This document shows, piece by piece, positions 1 through 12,665 of a stretch of 64,000 nt of DNA. Source of the DNA: Misgurnus anguillicaudatus (taxonomy: Eukaryota > Chordata > Actinopteri > Cypriniformes > Cobitidae); contig NW_027395277.1 in NCBI RefSeq assembly GCF_027580225.2, forward strand, positions 2,166,001-2,230,000, given 5' to 3'. Position numbers and translations under genes: made by a program. Under the pieces are notes generated by a model. The model saw only the letters and a list, made by a program, of their open reading frames with translations. It had not been told where the DNA came from and searched no databases. How positions within the stretch are numbered: position 1 is the first letter of the stretch; every line of letters begins with the position of its first letter.

Positions 1-1881
1 ATGTGTCTCTCTTATCCACTTGTGATCCAATCGATGAAAACACATCTTAATACCAAGTGTAAACAGCACCATAAAAACAACACACCACCATTTACAGTTG
101 CTTTTAAGTAAATCTTTTAACTACAGGAAGCTAGGCAACATCAAATTACAGCAATCCCAATTTTCCTGAACTTCTGTCATTTAAAACCTGTTGAAATGAG
201 TAAGCAGCCAATTCGCACGTGCAATTACTACATTCACGCTATAACAAAAACCATTAGATGTTCTCTGACAAGCTAATTGTGGCCTAAATGGCCCTTTTTA
301 CAGTAAGATGTAAATGTTTATTTGTTGTATTTTTAGAGGTTGAGTGTTGTGTGTTTTGAAGAGGATGAGTCTTTGTGTGTGTCCATGAGATTGTACCTTT
401 ATTTCATGACATCAGTGTTTCTCATTTAGACAACTGTGCTCCTTGTGTAATGGTGAGTAAAACACAAACGCTTGCGACCCTGCAAACATAAGGACTCTTA
501 ACCTATCAGGGATAGTGTGGACAACAGGTTTGAAATTTACTGACGCATCCATGACTACTAAACCTAAATCAGAAGTTTGCACATGCAAATATTTTTTTTT
601 TAAATATGCACTAGCATGTAGCGGAGGCAAGCTGAATTATGAGAGAGAGAAAGAGAGAGAGAGAGAGGTTGTATTAATTGAATGTTATTGTAAGGGAGAG
701 GTCCATGCACCCTACTGAGAAAATCCCATTAGTATCCAGCGAGATTTAATCGCCCTGTATAAAATTATTAAAAACCTCAGTGTATTGCTCTATTCCACAC
801 TATTAAAGGTGATCCCCGACATTACGAGTGGACCGCAGGGAAATCCTGTGCCCGTGTTTGCATACGTACACAAAAACTGAAATGATTAAAACGTGTCCAA
901 TCGCAAACAACACATGAGCGTGCTTTCTGCCTTGGGAGTTGCCATGGAAACCCATGTCGCACATTAGCGTGAGTTAGTGACATTGCGATCTATGTTACTC
1001 ATCGGCGTGTGTGTTATCCAAACGTTCAGATGAAATGAGAATCAGAGGGACAACACACTTTTTGTTTAACCAACTGGTTTTCTAACTTTCCTCCGTCCTT
1101 AATTAATTGTACGATTAATTAAATGTTTTCAAAGTTTATACAGTATAATGAAGAGACAAATATTTTTGTCACACAAAGATAAATGGCATCTCAATCGTGT
1201 TATGACATCAGAGACATGCACATAGACTTATTCTTCAAAGAAACATTTCCCAGATTCATTCACTTATTCATCAGCATCATGCATCATTCAAGTATTTGAT
1301 TGGGTAAATTTGTTAGTGTCTATGCTGATTTGTTGATTACACATCATTGCCATATTAATCTCTTGTGCTATTATAAACTAATTTAATCAAACAAAACAAT
1401 CGTTACATTGTTGCGAAAACAATACAAATGTTTTAAAAAATGATTAGGTCTATTTTAAATATGCCCCAAACTGGTCACACCACATGACAACAATGGTCCA
1501 TTTTTTAAATTGAGATTTATAAATAATCTGAAAGCCGAATAAATAAGCTTTCCATTGATGTATGGTTTGTTAGGATAGACGATATTTGAAAATCTGATGG
1601 TGTAAAGAAAATTATTGAGAAAATTGCCTTCAAAGTTGAAGTCCTTAGCACTGCTTTCACTCACAAAAAAAAGTTATGATATCTTTACGGTAGGAAAAAA
1701 TATCTTTATGAAACATGATCTTAATGATTTTTGGCATAAAATAAAAATGTAAAATTTTGACACATATTTTTGGCTTTTGCTACATATATACAGTACCAGC
1801 GCGACTTGTAGTGCACGGCCATATATGGTAAAAAAAAGTGGAAATTCTTTTAAAAAATTGGCTACTTTTGTCATTTTGAAG

Positions 1882-2706
1882 TTTAACTCATTCCCCGCCA
1901 GTATTTTATGTGATTTTCACAAAAGTTTCATAAAATGTCTTCCAGGAAAAATTTCTTCTAAAATATATATATCAAATAAAAAAACAGACCCTCTGCTTTC
2001 AAACAAACCAACACACAAAACTGGGAAAAGTTTCATCCTATCTTCATTTGTTTTTTATAACCTCTCAAATATGGTTAGGTTTCTATAAAAATAAAAAAAA
2101 TTAGCAAAAGGTTGAAATTAGGGTTGCATAACGATTAATCGCGATGAATCTGTTGCAGAATAAAAGTTTTTGTGTACATCATATATGTGTGTGAACTGTG
2201 TATAATAACGTTGTACAAATAAATACACACACATGCATGTATATATTTAAGAAATGTTTACATGTGTATATACATTTGTATATTTATGTAAAATTTATAT
2301 TATATATAAATATAAATACTCAATATATCATTTTTTTTATAAATTATACATGCATGTGCATATTTATATATACATAATTATTATTCACAGTTCACACAAA
2401 TATGTGAAGTAAACATAAACCTTTATTCTGCAATAGATTAATCGCAATTAATCATTATGCAACCCTAGCTGAAATAATAGAATTTTTGTAAAGAGATTTT
2501 GTTAAAGATCAGATTCAGAATGATTATCAAAACATCCATAGAGTTTAAAATTAATGAAATTGTTTTTGCAGTTTTTAGTAATTGGGTTAGTGGATAATAG
2601 CGGAATTACAGATTACCGTAAAAACTTGTAAGGAAAGCTTCATTCGCAGGAAAATGTTTTCTCTTAAATGACAAGATAACTCGTCAATGGCGTGGAAAGA
2701 GTAAAC
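1882..2706. mobile_element. Non-autonomous DNA element with TTTAACTCATTCCC ends, split by a younger insert
   Basis: The left end reads TTTAACTCATTCCCCGCCAG and the right end is its imperfect reverse complement (CAATGGCGTGGAAAGAGTAAA). A second copy at 51553-52054 has the same ends and interior (for example CAGA(C/T)CCTCTGCTTTCAAACAAAC) without the insert. This shows that 2121-2465 here is a later insertion. No open reading frame of note. Confidence 0.7.
2121..2465. mobile_element. Palindromic TA-flanked MITE (mariner-like)
   Basis: The ends GGGTTGCATAACGATTAATC and its reverse complement enclose an A+T-rich, nearly self-complementary interior. The element is flanked on both sides by TA, the target duplication of Tc1/mariner elements. 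Relatives lie at 5192-5514, 6893-7120, 37226-38061 and 37371-37818; all carry AATAAAAGTTT next to the ends. Confidence 0.75.
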
Positions 2707-3465
2707 TTTCCCAGTCCCTATCTGCTTTCATTATATGAAAAAAGTGATTGTAAACTAAAAAAAGTTTGCTTAATGTTCCCACTCCCATCCACGTATTATA
2801 TGGAAAACACTGATCCGGAACATTTTTAAAGTGTAGGCTACTTTTGTCATTTTTTTAGCTTGACATTCCCAGTCCTTTTCCACTTTTATTACAGTATATG
2901 GAAATTGCTGGAAAAATGACATTAGTAGCGAAGTTTTTAATAGCAATTCCCGATAGTTATATTTCTTGTAATAAAAGCAAATGGACATTATTTTGAAAAG
3001 TTGATATTTTAAAAAGTTATATGGTTTAGGGAAGAGTTATGCAGTCAGAATATACAACACTATGTGGCCTTTACGTTGTTTATAAAACATAGTTGATATA
3101 ATGTTCTCTCATTGTGTACGAAAAAACACTGTGTTTGAAGACATTGTGTATGAAGGGACTAGCACAGATCGGTCAACAGCCAACAAAACCAAGAAAACAG
3201 AAAGTCTCTGATAGTGTTTAGAACTGAAAAGAAAAATTGAGCGTGTTGGCCCCATCAACCTGCAACAATTTCAGTGCTTTTCCAAATGACAGTAAGCCTG
3301 ACAGGAAAATACCAGCCTGCAAAACGCACAAAACTGAACTCAACATAACCTGCTCAACAAACCATAGCATATAAACCACCTTGCAGACACAATCTGGAAC
3401 CAGGGACTTACTCTGAAATGCAAAATTGAAAACGATCAAAATACTGAACAATAACTTATTGTTAT

Positions 3466-3905
3466 GCTGCGTTCAGACCAGCCGCGATAGAGGCATCAAG
3501 CGCGAGTGATTTCAATGTTAAGTCAATGTAAAGACGCATTGACGCGTGTAAGGAGGTCTCGCGGCGCGAATGAGGCATTTAGTGCGGCGCAGTAGACGCG
3601 ATCATTTGCGCATCTAGTTCGTGCGAATGGCACGAATTGATCGTTGCTGTGGCAAACATGAGAGTTGAAAAATTTGAACTTTGGCGGAAAAACGTGCCAC
3701 ATTAACCAATCAGAAGCTTGCTCTAGTAGTGACGTGATTACAAAAAGCGAGCAGAGTCACAGAAGCCCCTCCCCGTGATGCGATTTTCAGCGTGAATGTC
3801 TCGATAATAGAATTTCACGCGCGAATGAAGCGAGTAAACTCAAATGTTCAAGCGGCAAGCTAGACGTGAATTTAACGCCTCAAACGCGGCTGGTGTGAAC
3901 CGACG
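3466..3905. mobile_element. CpG-rich snap-back element (GCGTTCA-ACCAGCCGCG ends)
   Basis: The segment starts with GCTGCGTTCAGACCAGCCGCG-like sequence and ends with GCGGCTGGTGTGAAC, its inverted match. It contains CGCGGCGCGAATGAGG and CCAATCAG(A/G)AGCTTGC. Related copies lie at 34309-34720 (opposite orientation) and 56606-56925 (truncated). No coding capacity. Confidence 0.7.
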
Positions 3906-5021
3906 GTTAGGGTTGCAAAATTCCAGAAATTTTCCATGCGAATTAACGGGAATATATGGGAATTAACTGGAACATATGGAAATTAATGTGAATAACTGGA
4001 AATTTGAAATAATTGCAGAGTTGCCTAAACAGGGAATTTAAATGTAGTAAAAGAAAATCTTTCAGCATAATTTTATTTTAATATAAACCCAAAAAAGTAC
4101 ATACATCCTTCACAAAGGTAATCCACATGGCACCATTGGGTTAAAAAAGGTCCGGTAACGCCGCCATCTTGGACTCACGCAAGAGTCTTAGCGTAGTGAG
4201 CATTCATTATTACAATTTATAAAGTTTGAAATCTGGAAATTTTACAATATCACAACGATTACCTTTATTAACCCTTTGGAGCCGTGTGGATCGCTTTTGT
4301 GAGTGATGGATGCACTTTTTTGGACTTCGTTCCCTTATCCCTGTTTTCTCCTCTTATAAGCTTGGAAAACAAGGACATTTCCTAAAATAATTCCAAATGG
4401 GCTCATCTGAAAGATGATGGACATATCAAAATGCATCATGGGTTAATTTTGATATTCGGCTGTGGTTTATACAGAGTTCTGTGGACAAATTTAATGGTGT
4501 TTTGTTCTTATTGGATCTTGACAGGCTCAGTCCCCATCCATTTTCATTAAACAGACTCTGAGAAGAAATATTGGATTAACTTTTTCTTTTAACCACAATA
4601 AAAACAACTGCATAAATGATGTTTTCATTAAACCGTTTTCATCAGTCGAACTGCTACATTCAGACAGATATTGTGTTATTTGCACCGACCAAAACATCAA
4701 TACATCTGACACTTTACACCCATTCTCTGCAGCGCAAAGAAAAGAAGGGCCAATCCATTTTGTGTAATCACATTTGAATGTTAACCAGAAGACGGAGTAT
4801 TCACCTCCACCGCTTCTCGCCACAGGCAACACATATACAGAGATAAACACATTCATTCAGTGCAGGTCAGAAACGCTTAATTGCTTTTTCGGCATGTGTA
4901 AATTTGAAATATTAGAAGCAAGGGCATATCTGGTAAACAGGTCATAACTGTTTAATAAAGTAAATACAGTTTGTGTTTATAGAACTGAGAGCCAGCAACG
5001 CAAGTGTGGATACTACTCATA
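3906..5021. other. A+T-rich intronic DNA with repeat fragments
   Basis: No gene. Fragments resemble dispersed repeats: GAATTAACGGGAATATATGG and variants between about 3940 and 4010 form an imperfect short repeat, and 4280-4330 resembles part of the element at 43352-45619 (GGATGCACTTTTTTGGACTT). Confidence 0.35.
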
Positions 5022-5190
5022 CTGATACTGACACTCATTACGAAACTGCCTACTTCCATACAATATAGTATGTGAATATTAGTATGCAATGCGAGTAGTA
5101 TGTCCGAATTCATAGTATTTGAAAAACAGTACCTGGATGCCCTACTACTTTCTGCTAGATATTTAAGTGTCCATTGGATGACACACTGCA
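5022..5190. repeat. Dispersed repeat with AGTAGTATGTCCGAAT core
   Basis: The core GAGTAGTATGTCCGAATTCAT followed by AGTATTTGAAAAACAGTA is found again at 57899-58060 with few changes. The two copies define a dispersed repeat of about 160 bp. Ends and class are not certain. Confidence 0.6.
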
Positions 5191-5191
5191 C

Positions 5192-5514
5192 CTTTAATCG
5201 TGATTAATCACATACATAATAAAAGTTTGTATTCCCTAATATATTTGTGTTTTTATTGTGTGTAATTATTATGTATATATAAATACACACCTACATGTAA
5301 TAAATGTAAGAATTTTTTATGTATAATTTAAAATTTTTTTATATAATATAAAATATATCAAAATAATAATATATACACATGTAAATGTATCTTAAGTACA
5401 TACATGCATGCATTTGCGTTTGTATTCATATATGCAAAATAATTACACACAGTGCACACACATATATTATGCAAAAACAAACTTTTATTTTGTATGCGAT
5501 TAATTGCGATTAAA
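5192..5514. mobile_element. Palindromic A+T-rich MITE
   Basis: The left end TTAATCGTGATTAATCACAT and the right end ATGCGATTAATTGCGATTAA are inverted copies, each adjacent to an AAACTTTTAT/ATAAAAGTTT block. The interior is almost pure A+T with CATGCATG runs. Same family as 37371-37818. Confidence 0.7.
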
Positions 5515-5670
5515 GGAATAGTCTACTCATTTTCAATATTAAAATATGTTATTACCTTAACTAAGAATTGTTGATACATCCCTCTATCATCTGTGTGTGT
5601 GCACATACAGTAAGCGCTGGAGCGCGCTGCGACACTTCGATAGCATTTAGCTTAGCCCCATTCATTCAAT

Positions 5671-6088
5671 GGTACCATTTAGAGATAAAGTTAGAAGTGA
5701 CCAAACACATCAACGTTTTTCGTATTAAAGACGAGTATTTACACGAGCAAGTTTGGTGATACAAAATAAAACGTAGCGCTTTTCTAAGCGGATTTAAAAG
5801 AGGAACTATATTTTATGGCGTAATAGCACTTTTGGGAGTACTTCGACTCGCCTGAAAAGTCCGCTCCCCTTCTCACTCTCATAATGGGAGAGGGAGGGTG
5901 TTACTGCGCCGAGTCGAAGTACTCCCAAAAGTGCTATTACGCCATAAAATATAGTTCCTCTTTTAAATCCGCTTAGAAAAGCGTTACGTTATATTTTGTA
6001 CCACCAACCTTGCTCGTATAACTACTCGTCTTAAATAGGAAAAACGTTGATGTGTTTGGTCACTTCTAACTTTATCTCTAAATGGTAC
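5671..6088. mobile_element. Long near-perfect hairpin (snap-back DNA element)
   Basis: The left arm 5671-5850 and right arm 5910-6088 are near-perfect reverse complements of about 180 bp each, separated by a loop of about 59 bp. The arms begin and end at GGTACCATTTAGAGATAAAG and its inverse. They carry GGAGTACTTCGACTCG next to the loop. This is the structure of a foldback MITE; any transcript across it would form a very stable hairpin. Confidence 0.85.
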
Positions 6089-6892
6089 AGTTGGAAACAC
6101 AGAACGACTCAAACCTAAAGACACGTCATCACTGTTTGTATAAGTGGTCATTCTTGAGAAATGTGAAATAACACGTAATCCTGATTAAATGAACTAAAAG
6201 AACGAAATGACTCGAAAAAAGATTTGTTCATTTTGATGAACGAGATTCAAAGATCTGAATCGCTAAAAAGATCCGAACTTCCCATCACGTACTGCAAAAA
6301 GATACATATGATAAAGCAAACAATTTCGGACACAGCCATAGAGGAGTTAGGGAATGTGCATTCCCACAATGCAATGCACTTGACCTGACCTTCCATTTCC
6401 AGCATTACTACTATTATTTTTCATATTTACCACCACATACATATCCTTTATTAATTTATGATGCTATCTAGAATATGCTTTTGCTCTCTGATATAGATTA
6501 AATACAGTATTAAAGCTCAAACATGTGGTGTAATCTGTACTATAGTATTCAATTCCAGCTCTGTGTCAGCCACGAATTTTAAGACAGCTCCAGCCATTAC
6601 ACACACACAAACATTTCTTCCTTTAATAATACATGTGTGCACATTCTCACGCACGCTAAACACACTTGCATACACCACTTAAGACTCAAAGTAAACACTG
6701 GTTGTTCACTTAAGCCAAGCAGATAAACAGATGTTGAGATCTGCTACAAGAAAATGTTGGAAATGTTTGGAACTGAATCTTCAACTATCAAATTTACAAA
6801 AATCCCAACAAAGCTGGAACTGTTCCAGCAACATTTGACACAGTCCTTCCCAGTATACCACTTAGCACTCAAACATAACAATCCTGGAACTA

Positions 6893-7120
6893 GGGCTGCA
6901 TAACAACTAATCGCAACTAATCGTTTGCAGAATAAAAGTTTTTGTTTACATCATATACTGTATGTGTGTGTACTGTGTATAATTGTATAATTGTGTATAT
7001 AAATACACACACATGCATGTATAATTTTAGAAATATTTGTGTTTTTATATTTATAAATTATATTTAAATATTATATTTTATTCTGCAAATGATTAGTTGC
7101 GATTAATCGTTATGCAGCCC
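6893..7120. mobile_element. Palindromic TA-flanked MITE
   Basis: Starts GGGCTGCATAACAACTAATC and ends with the inverse GATTAATCGTTATGCAGCCC, flanked by TA on both sides. Same family as 2121-2465, with a shorter A+T-rich middle. Confidence 0.75.
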
Positions 7121-9326
7121 TACCTGGATCCTGAAGCAGTTTTGATTCTTTGGTTACTTTGTACATTAATTTAGTTGTAAAGAATCTCCTGCAACTTCTT
7201 CCTAATAAACTTCAAAGGTCTAACAGATGTCCATCTTGCATTGCCTTCGGAAAGTTCAGGCCAAGCATAATGATTCATAAAGTGAATGACTCAGGACGCA
7301 AGGCTAACAAGCAGGACTTCAAAAAAAGTCCTGACTGCGAAACATAATGTCACGTTGATTCAAATAACGAGTACTGTGTAATTCAGACAATCCACACTGG
7401 TCCAGAGTGATTAGTCACATGACCTAAACGGTGCAAGTGATTGGTTCAAAAACATCAATGGTTCCCATGAGCAAAAGCATGCAGATCCAAAACAGTCGAC
7501 TGCCATTGAGCTGATCAGTAATGCTAACAGATATCTCTCCATGCATTACAGACCTTCTTGAGTTAACATTTTTAACCAAGTCTGGAGAAACTCCCTAGAA
7601 ACTAACAGTTGCTTTTCACTTAAAAAAATTCCTTGTTGGACTTCCTTTCGCTCTCCCTCTCATTCCTGCAAGGCATCGTCTATGTGAAAGAGCTTGTGAG
7701 CCAATAAGGGATTACAAACATGCTTAAAGCGCACGTGTGTGCATGTCGGACCTTAATCGCATAATGAATATGGCATTGGACAGGCAGATTAGCACGTCGG
7801 GTAGCAGAACCAAGTTCTTTGAGGAACCAAAAATGGTTCTTCTATAGCATCGCTGTGAACCTTTTAAGCGCCTTTATTTTTAAAAGAGTTGAATTCACAT
7901 TAAAGGTGGTATGAACAACACAGACACAAAGGAAAGAGGTAGTTGACGTCCTACTGTGTGATCTATGAGGAACAAACTCCATCCCGTAGCTTTTGCATGT
8001 GAATCGGAATTACGGATGGATGCAAAACTGGCGCTCTTAATTTAATAAACAAGGTGTCTGTTTTATACAGTATGCTGTATAATGAATTTAAAGACAATGT
8101 AAGTCACACGTATCTGCAGATAAGACCTTTTTCTGAGAAGTTCTGTAAGGATTTAAATCAGCTGTCATCAAGGTGACTTGAATTCATCACATGAACGTAA
8201 CTATAAACATACATGTTCCACTAACTTTCACCAAAATGTGTCCAATTCGTCAAAAAATTTTTGATCGTTTTTGAAGAAAATATTTCACTTGCAAAGTGTG
8301 CCTGTGCTATTAGTTTCAGATGCCACTTGGTTTGATATTTTATCAAATTATATTTATTAAATATCGCTTGGGCACCCAAACGTGTTGAGGGCACTGCATT
8401 AAATACTAGTAAATTAAAAAAATCATTCAATAAACGTTCTAATTTTGGCTCAGATCTAACATGATTAGATAGCAAAGACCAGAAACCAACACAATCATCT
8501 CAAAACACACAAGCTGAGCTCAGCAGCCGCGGGAGGGACTATAAGAATACAACCACTGCTGTAATCATTCGGGGACGGCAGATGGTCCGAAACATGGTCC
8601 GAAACGGCAGTAAAGTGTTACATCACAGAGACGGGGTGTGCTTTGTGATGCCCCAGATGTTCAAAGCACATGGTGCAATTCAGATTAAGAGAAATGCCAA
8701 ACATTATTTAAAAATATGCTTTAAATAAATAAACAAAAAATATATTGCATATACATGAACTATAAATATGCAATTTAAAAATGTGCATGCAGTCCAGCCA
8801 TGCATTTTTATATGTAAGGTGAATACAGGAAGAATGAGACATTTGACATTGAGATGCTTACACAGTCAACCTAAATTCATCCTATATATAAAAATGCAGA
8901 ACATGGCAGGATTGTATGTGTGTGTATACAGTACATTTTTGGCATATTTAAAAATATCCACGTGACTAATATTTTCACTGATCTTGCTTGGGTAGGGTAC
9001 CATGCACCTGCTTTCATGTATAGCAACATGAACAGATGCAGGTCAAAATCATGGTAATACTCAATCCTTAGCTAAAAGTTAGTTGCAGAAATGTGCATCA
9101 AAAACTCAAGTGGACAAGTTCACGTGCACGAGATGTGCAACACACCCCGGCTGAAGGTTGCAGTGACAATTTGTTGCAATGTTACACAGATCCATGCACC
9201 TGTGAGAGACAGCTGTCCAACACCACATGCACATCAACATACAATCAATACACAACTTCACTCACGCCGATTTGTTTCTATTGACGTTATGTGGTAAAAT
9301 CCAGTTTAATGCGTAAAAGCACAAAC
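7121..9326. other. Intronic DNA, no gene seen
   Basis: Short fragments of dispersed repeats are present, such as TTCTTTGAGGAACCAAAAATG near 7815, but no exon of recognisable coding type on either strand. Confidence 0.4.
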
Positions 9327-9420
9327 CTGTCTGTCCTTTTCCGAGAGTCTTTTCTAAGCGATAGGGTCCCACGTAATTGGCATGTGGGGCTGTGCTGTTT
9401 TCTTTCCCAGACAATGACAT
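9327..9420 (-). CDS. brsk2: BRSK2-type kinase, first coding exon (partial gene)
   Basis: Read on the minus strand, the ATG at 9420 opens 31 codons plus one base. The segment ends with [17 protein letters not shown], the start of the kinase domain and its glycine-rich ATP-binding loop in BRSK/SAD kinases. The donor at 9326-9325 (CAG|GTTTGT) leaves phase 1, as expected for a split glycine codon. The N-terminus before the motif is short (about 15 residues), which fits BRSK2 better than BRSK1, whose N-terminus is longer and His/Pro-rich. BRSK kinases are LKB1-activated AMPK relatives that act in neuronal polarity and at presynaptic sites. No second exon is visible between 1 and 9326, so the first intron runs off the window. 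Assignment to a particular teleost duplicate (brsk2a or brsk2b) cannot be made from one exon. Only 31 codons are seen, but the motif is distinctive. Confidence 0.85.
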
Positions 9421-9740
9421 TTTTCCCGTCTAAACACACTTCGCGGCGTTGCAGTTTACTGGGATCCAGCAATCCTCTTATAGCTGCGCTGCGCTCGAGG
9501 ATGCGCTTTACTCCAAAATCTAGATGTCTTTCGCTCGTGCACCTTTAAGAGCCAAAGTTTGTTGCTGAGGTGGGAAGGGGGTATTTTAACGGGTCCTTAT
9601 CATGGAGTGAGCCAGGCGGCTTAATATCCGACGGGCATCGCGAGGACCTGCGCGGCTCGTGTCCGCCTGTGCGGCTGCTGTCTGCGGAGTGGCCGGTCTA
9701 CCAGTTCAATCCGCGCTACTACGGCGAAGGTGTCGTCATT
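9421..9740 (-). promoter_or_regulatory. brsk2: CpG-rich promoter / 5' UTR of the BRSK2-type gene
   Basis: The block just upstream of the brsk2 start codon is much richer in CpG than the surrounding A+T-rich DNA (GCGCTGCGCTCGAGG near 9486 and CGCGAGGACCTGCGCGG near 9638). This is typical of a vertebrate CpG-island promoter. No TATA box is obvious and the transcription start is not fixed. A plus-strand frame is open across 9570-9845 but has no ATG, so I do not call it a gene. Confidence 0.55.
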
Positions 9741-11796
9741 AATATTCATGAGATTGAGCGTGTGCTATTGGACGGTTTCACAGCTACGTCAGGACTGAGC
9801 GAATTATTATTCAGAGACTCTTATTATTATTATTATTTAGAATAAGAAATATACTACGGGGAAAATGTAAATCCGGGTAGACAGAATAGTAGGAATAAAA
9901 AAATAGACTCGAGTAAAATAGTTTGAATCTTTTTTTAACATTTTTTTCTTTTTTTATTATTTAATGATTGTAATAAAACAGCAAAAGTTGTGGAAATTAA
10001 ATAAAATTTACTGTCATTTATGTATTTAAACCTTAATTAAAACAAATTGTTAAAATATGAAACATGGTTAAATACGAATTGTTCCTTTTATGTCACTAAT
10101 TTTCAACCAGTGGCTCTACAAACTTTCAAGGGGCTACAAGATAACTGAAAATGATAGTAAATAAGACAAAAAATAATTAAAATGAAAACTTTTAAGGTAT
10201 TTTTAACGAATGTACAGTACATTTTATTGGGAACAAAATGTAAGGAGGGTTTTAAATAGTCAAACAGGTTAAGATCCACTTTTTACCAGTACCAGTACTT
10301 TTCTACTGTAAGCTAATCAGGTGACGTCAGTACAAGCTAGTTAATATTGAAACCTAAAGCCTTTGTCGTAGTAGAATTGGAAATTTTGTGTATGGGGGCG
10401 GGTCTTGCAGCGCTTAATAATGATTGACGGGTAAACGCGCCAAACAGCAACTGTGTCTGTGTACCGCAACCACAGGTCGCTGTTGCAGTCAACATCTGAC
10501 GGGTTCAGCTTGTTTCCTGTGAGAAATTAAGCGATGTTTATGTGACTATATATTAGATATTACAATATAAACTGTAAAATACAAAAAAACTTAATATTTT
10601 ATTAATAATAATATTCACTTTTTTATTGTAACACAGGCTCTTATCTGTTATCTTCTCATAGCGTTTGCAGTGCTGTGTTCACTGAGCAGTATGTGTTATC
10701 CAGAAGCTTCATTTCACAACCTGCTGATCTCAGACCTGTGTGGGAGAAAACAGAGGGCCATCAGCCAATACCACGCCTCCCCAAGTGTGACAACACCCTA
10801 CTTCTTAAAGAAGACCACCACCAAATGTCCCAGAGGGACTCCGGGTGTGTATGACGGTGGGAAGATGTGGATGTTACACACGTAAAACATAGCAGTATTA
10901 AATGACAAATGCTACGGGTATCAAAACACATGCTTTGGTGTAACTCTATAACTCTAATATTACATATAGAGGTACTTGATTGGCCTGCGTTATGTAATTT
11001 AAGAGCTAGTAGTAACAAAGACCTGTGTGAAACAAAATATGAGGAACAAAAACAGTTCCTGCTGGTTGTCCTCAAGAGAAATCCTGACATTTTCCATCGG
11101 ATCGGCTTTTCAGACCAGAACAAAACTGTTGCGATGTTCAGTTTCAATCAGATTGATTTCTTTAGCACTTTTTACAATTTGGTTTAGGGGTAAGGGGTCG
11201 TGGCAAAAGTTTGATCGTTGCACAATAACAGTGCTCAACAGGGCCCTCTCATTGAAGCCATGAGGAACATCTGTACACATTGTGTCTTATCAAGATACGT
11301 CTCTCTCTCCCCTGTTGACTGTGAAATTAATCAGGAGGCGCAGCGAGCAACCGACCATTCACTGTTTACATGCTGACGTGTACAAACCAAATAAACTCGG
11401 TAAATAGCATCCGTATTGTTGATTTACAATCATCCGCGTGAGGGGAACAGGGCGAGACGTGAACATTATTCAGATGTATGCTAATGAGATGCTGATGTAC
11501 ATATCAGATAACGGTGCTGCAAGAATGGTCTGTAGATTTGAAAGGATTTGAAAGGAAGGAAATGAGTTAACAAGGTGCTACATGGGAATGCCCGCTAATA
11601 TGCGCTAATCTCTCGCTCTCTACCGTTTTAATCTTCGATGAATTCGATATTGTTATCAAATGTATCAAATGTTATACTATCTTACGAACAGTTGCTATCA
11701 TTTTCCGTCTGTCAATTGAGCTCATGATGTTTTGGACCATACATTGTAAACTGGAGGGGAAGCAGGTTTGAAACGTTAGCATTCTTTTAACTCATT
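9741..11796. other. Intergenic DNA, no confident gene
   Basis: Mostly A+T-rich. A stretch at about 10657-10851 has an open plus-strand frame bounded by a possible acceptor (CTCATAG) and a weak donor (G|GTGGGA), but I recognise no family. It is treated as a finding rather than a gene. Confidence 0.35.
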
Positions 11797-12362
11797 GAGT
11801 GCGTTTACATGCACAGAATAAGCGGATAACTATCAAAAATCTGCTTATTATAAAAACTTTTTACATACAAATCAATAAATCGGCTATGCAGACAACGGCG
11901 TTTACATGGTCTTGGAGATTTGTCAGGTTTCTCGCAGGTAGTGACGTCATCACCTATAGTACATAATAGTCTGTTTTAAGCTATATTTTTTTATCTCTTT
12001 TCGTGTCTCCAGAACCTGTAAATATAACATCAGCTTTTATTTTGGCAGTTTCTCTGCCAACTGCTTTAGTAGAGCAGAGACTTTTATGCATTACTTTGCG
12101 CTTACTTCCGCGTCTGACGTTTATTTTTCACACACGGAGACATGCGCACATGGACAAAACCGTGAGAAAGCCGGTTAAGGTGTTTACATGCCACGCAAAA
12201 TCGGGGTAGTGAGCAAAAACCCACCTGTGCCGATCGGTTTTTGCTTACGCCATTTATGGGCTTTCCCCGATTAAAGAAAACCTTTTTATGCATTTATATG
12301 ACCCCGTGTGTTATCAGTTTATTAAGCATAATCGGCGTAAGACTGTGCATGTAAGCGCACTC
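11797..12362. mobile_element. Inverted-repeat element with GAGTGCGTTTACATGCACAG ends
   Basis: The left end GAGTGCGTTTACATGCACAG is matched by the right end CTGTGCATGTAAGCGCACTC, its imperfect reverse complement. Internal CGTTTACATG/GTTTACATGCC motifs recur. This is the pattern of a non-autonomous DNA transposon. It has no convincing coding sequence. Confidence 0.75.
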
Positions 12363-12665
12363 AGTGAATTATTGGCTACATATCGCATACTAACAGCAGT
12401 AAATGCAGATTTTTAACAGTAGCTGCATTTCTATAAAACTTTAAATTGCGCAAATTGCCAATGAAAACACGTAAATTTCGCGAAACTCCGAAATATCACA
12501 AAAAAGTTTGCAATAGAAACAGTTTGTTCGCATTTTCAGATCACCTGATGCAAGTAAGTCACAATTAATTATTATTTGAATATGACAAGGTATACATGTA
12601 CTAAAACCTTCCAGAAACACCTACGTTGTCGCTTTCCTTGGCATTAATGTTTGTATGACACTTTT

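Larger units (their letters stand above)
1..9326 (-). other. Probable intron 1 of brsk2, repeat-filled
   Basis: No coding exon was recognised on either strand. The stretch holds several transposon-derived elements listed separately (1882-2706, 2121-2465, 3466-3905, 5192-5514, 5671-6088, 6893-7120) and A+T-rich unique DNA. A short GA microsatellite lies at 641-667. Assignment as intron is an inference from the strand of the brsk2 exon and the absence of a second exon. Confidence 0.5.

Noticed and set aside
1..9326. Further brsk2 exons on the minus strand
   Set aside because: No segment matched the expected kinase exon 2 (VKLGVHC / VAIKIV type motifs).
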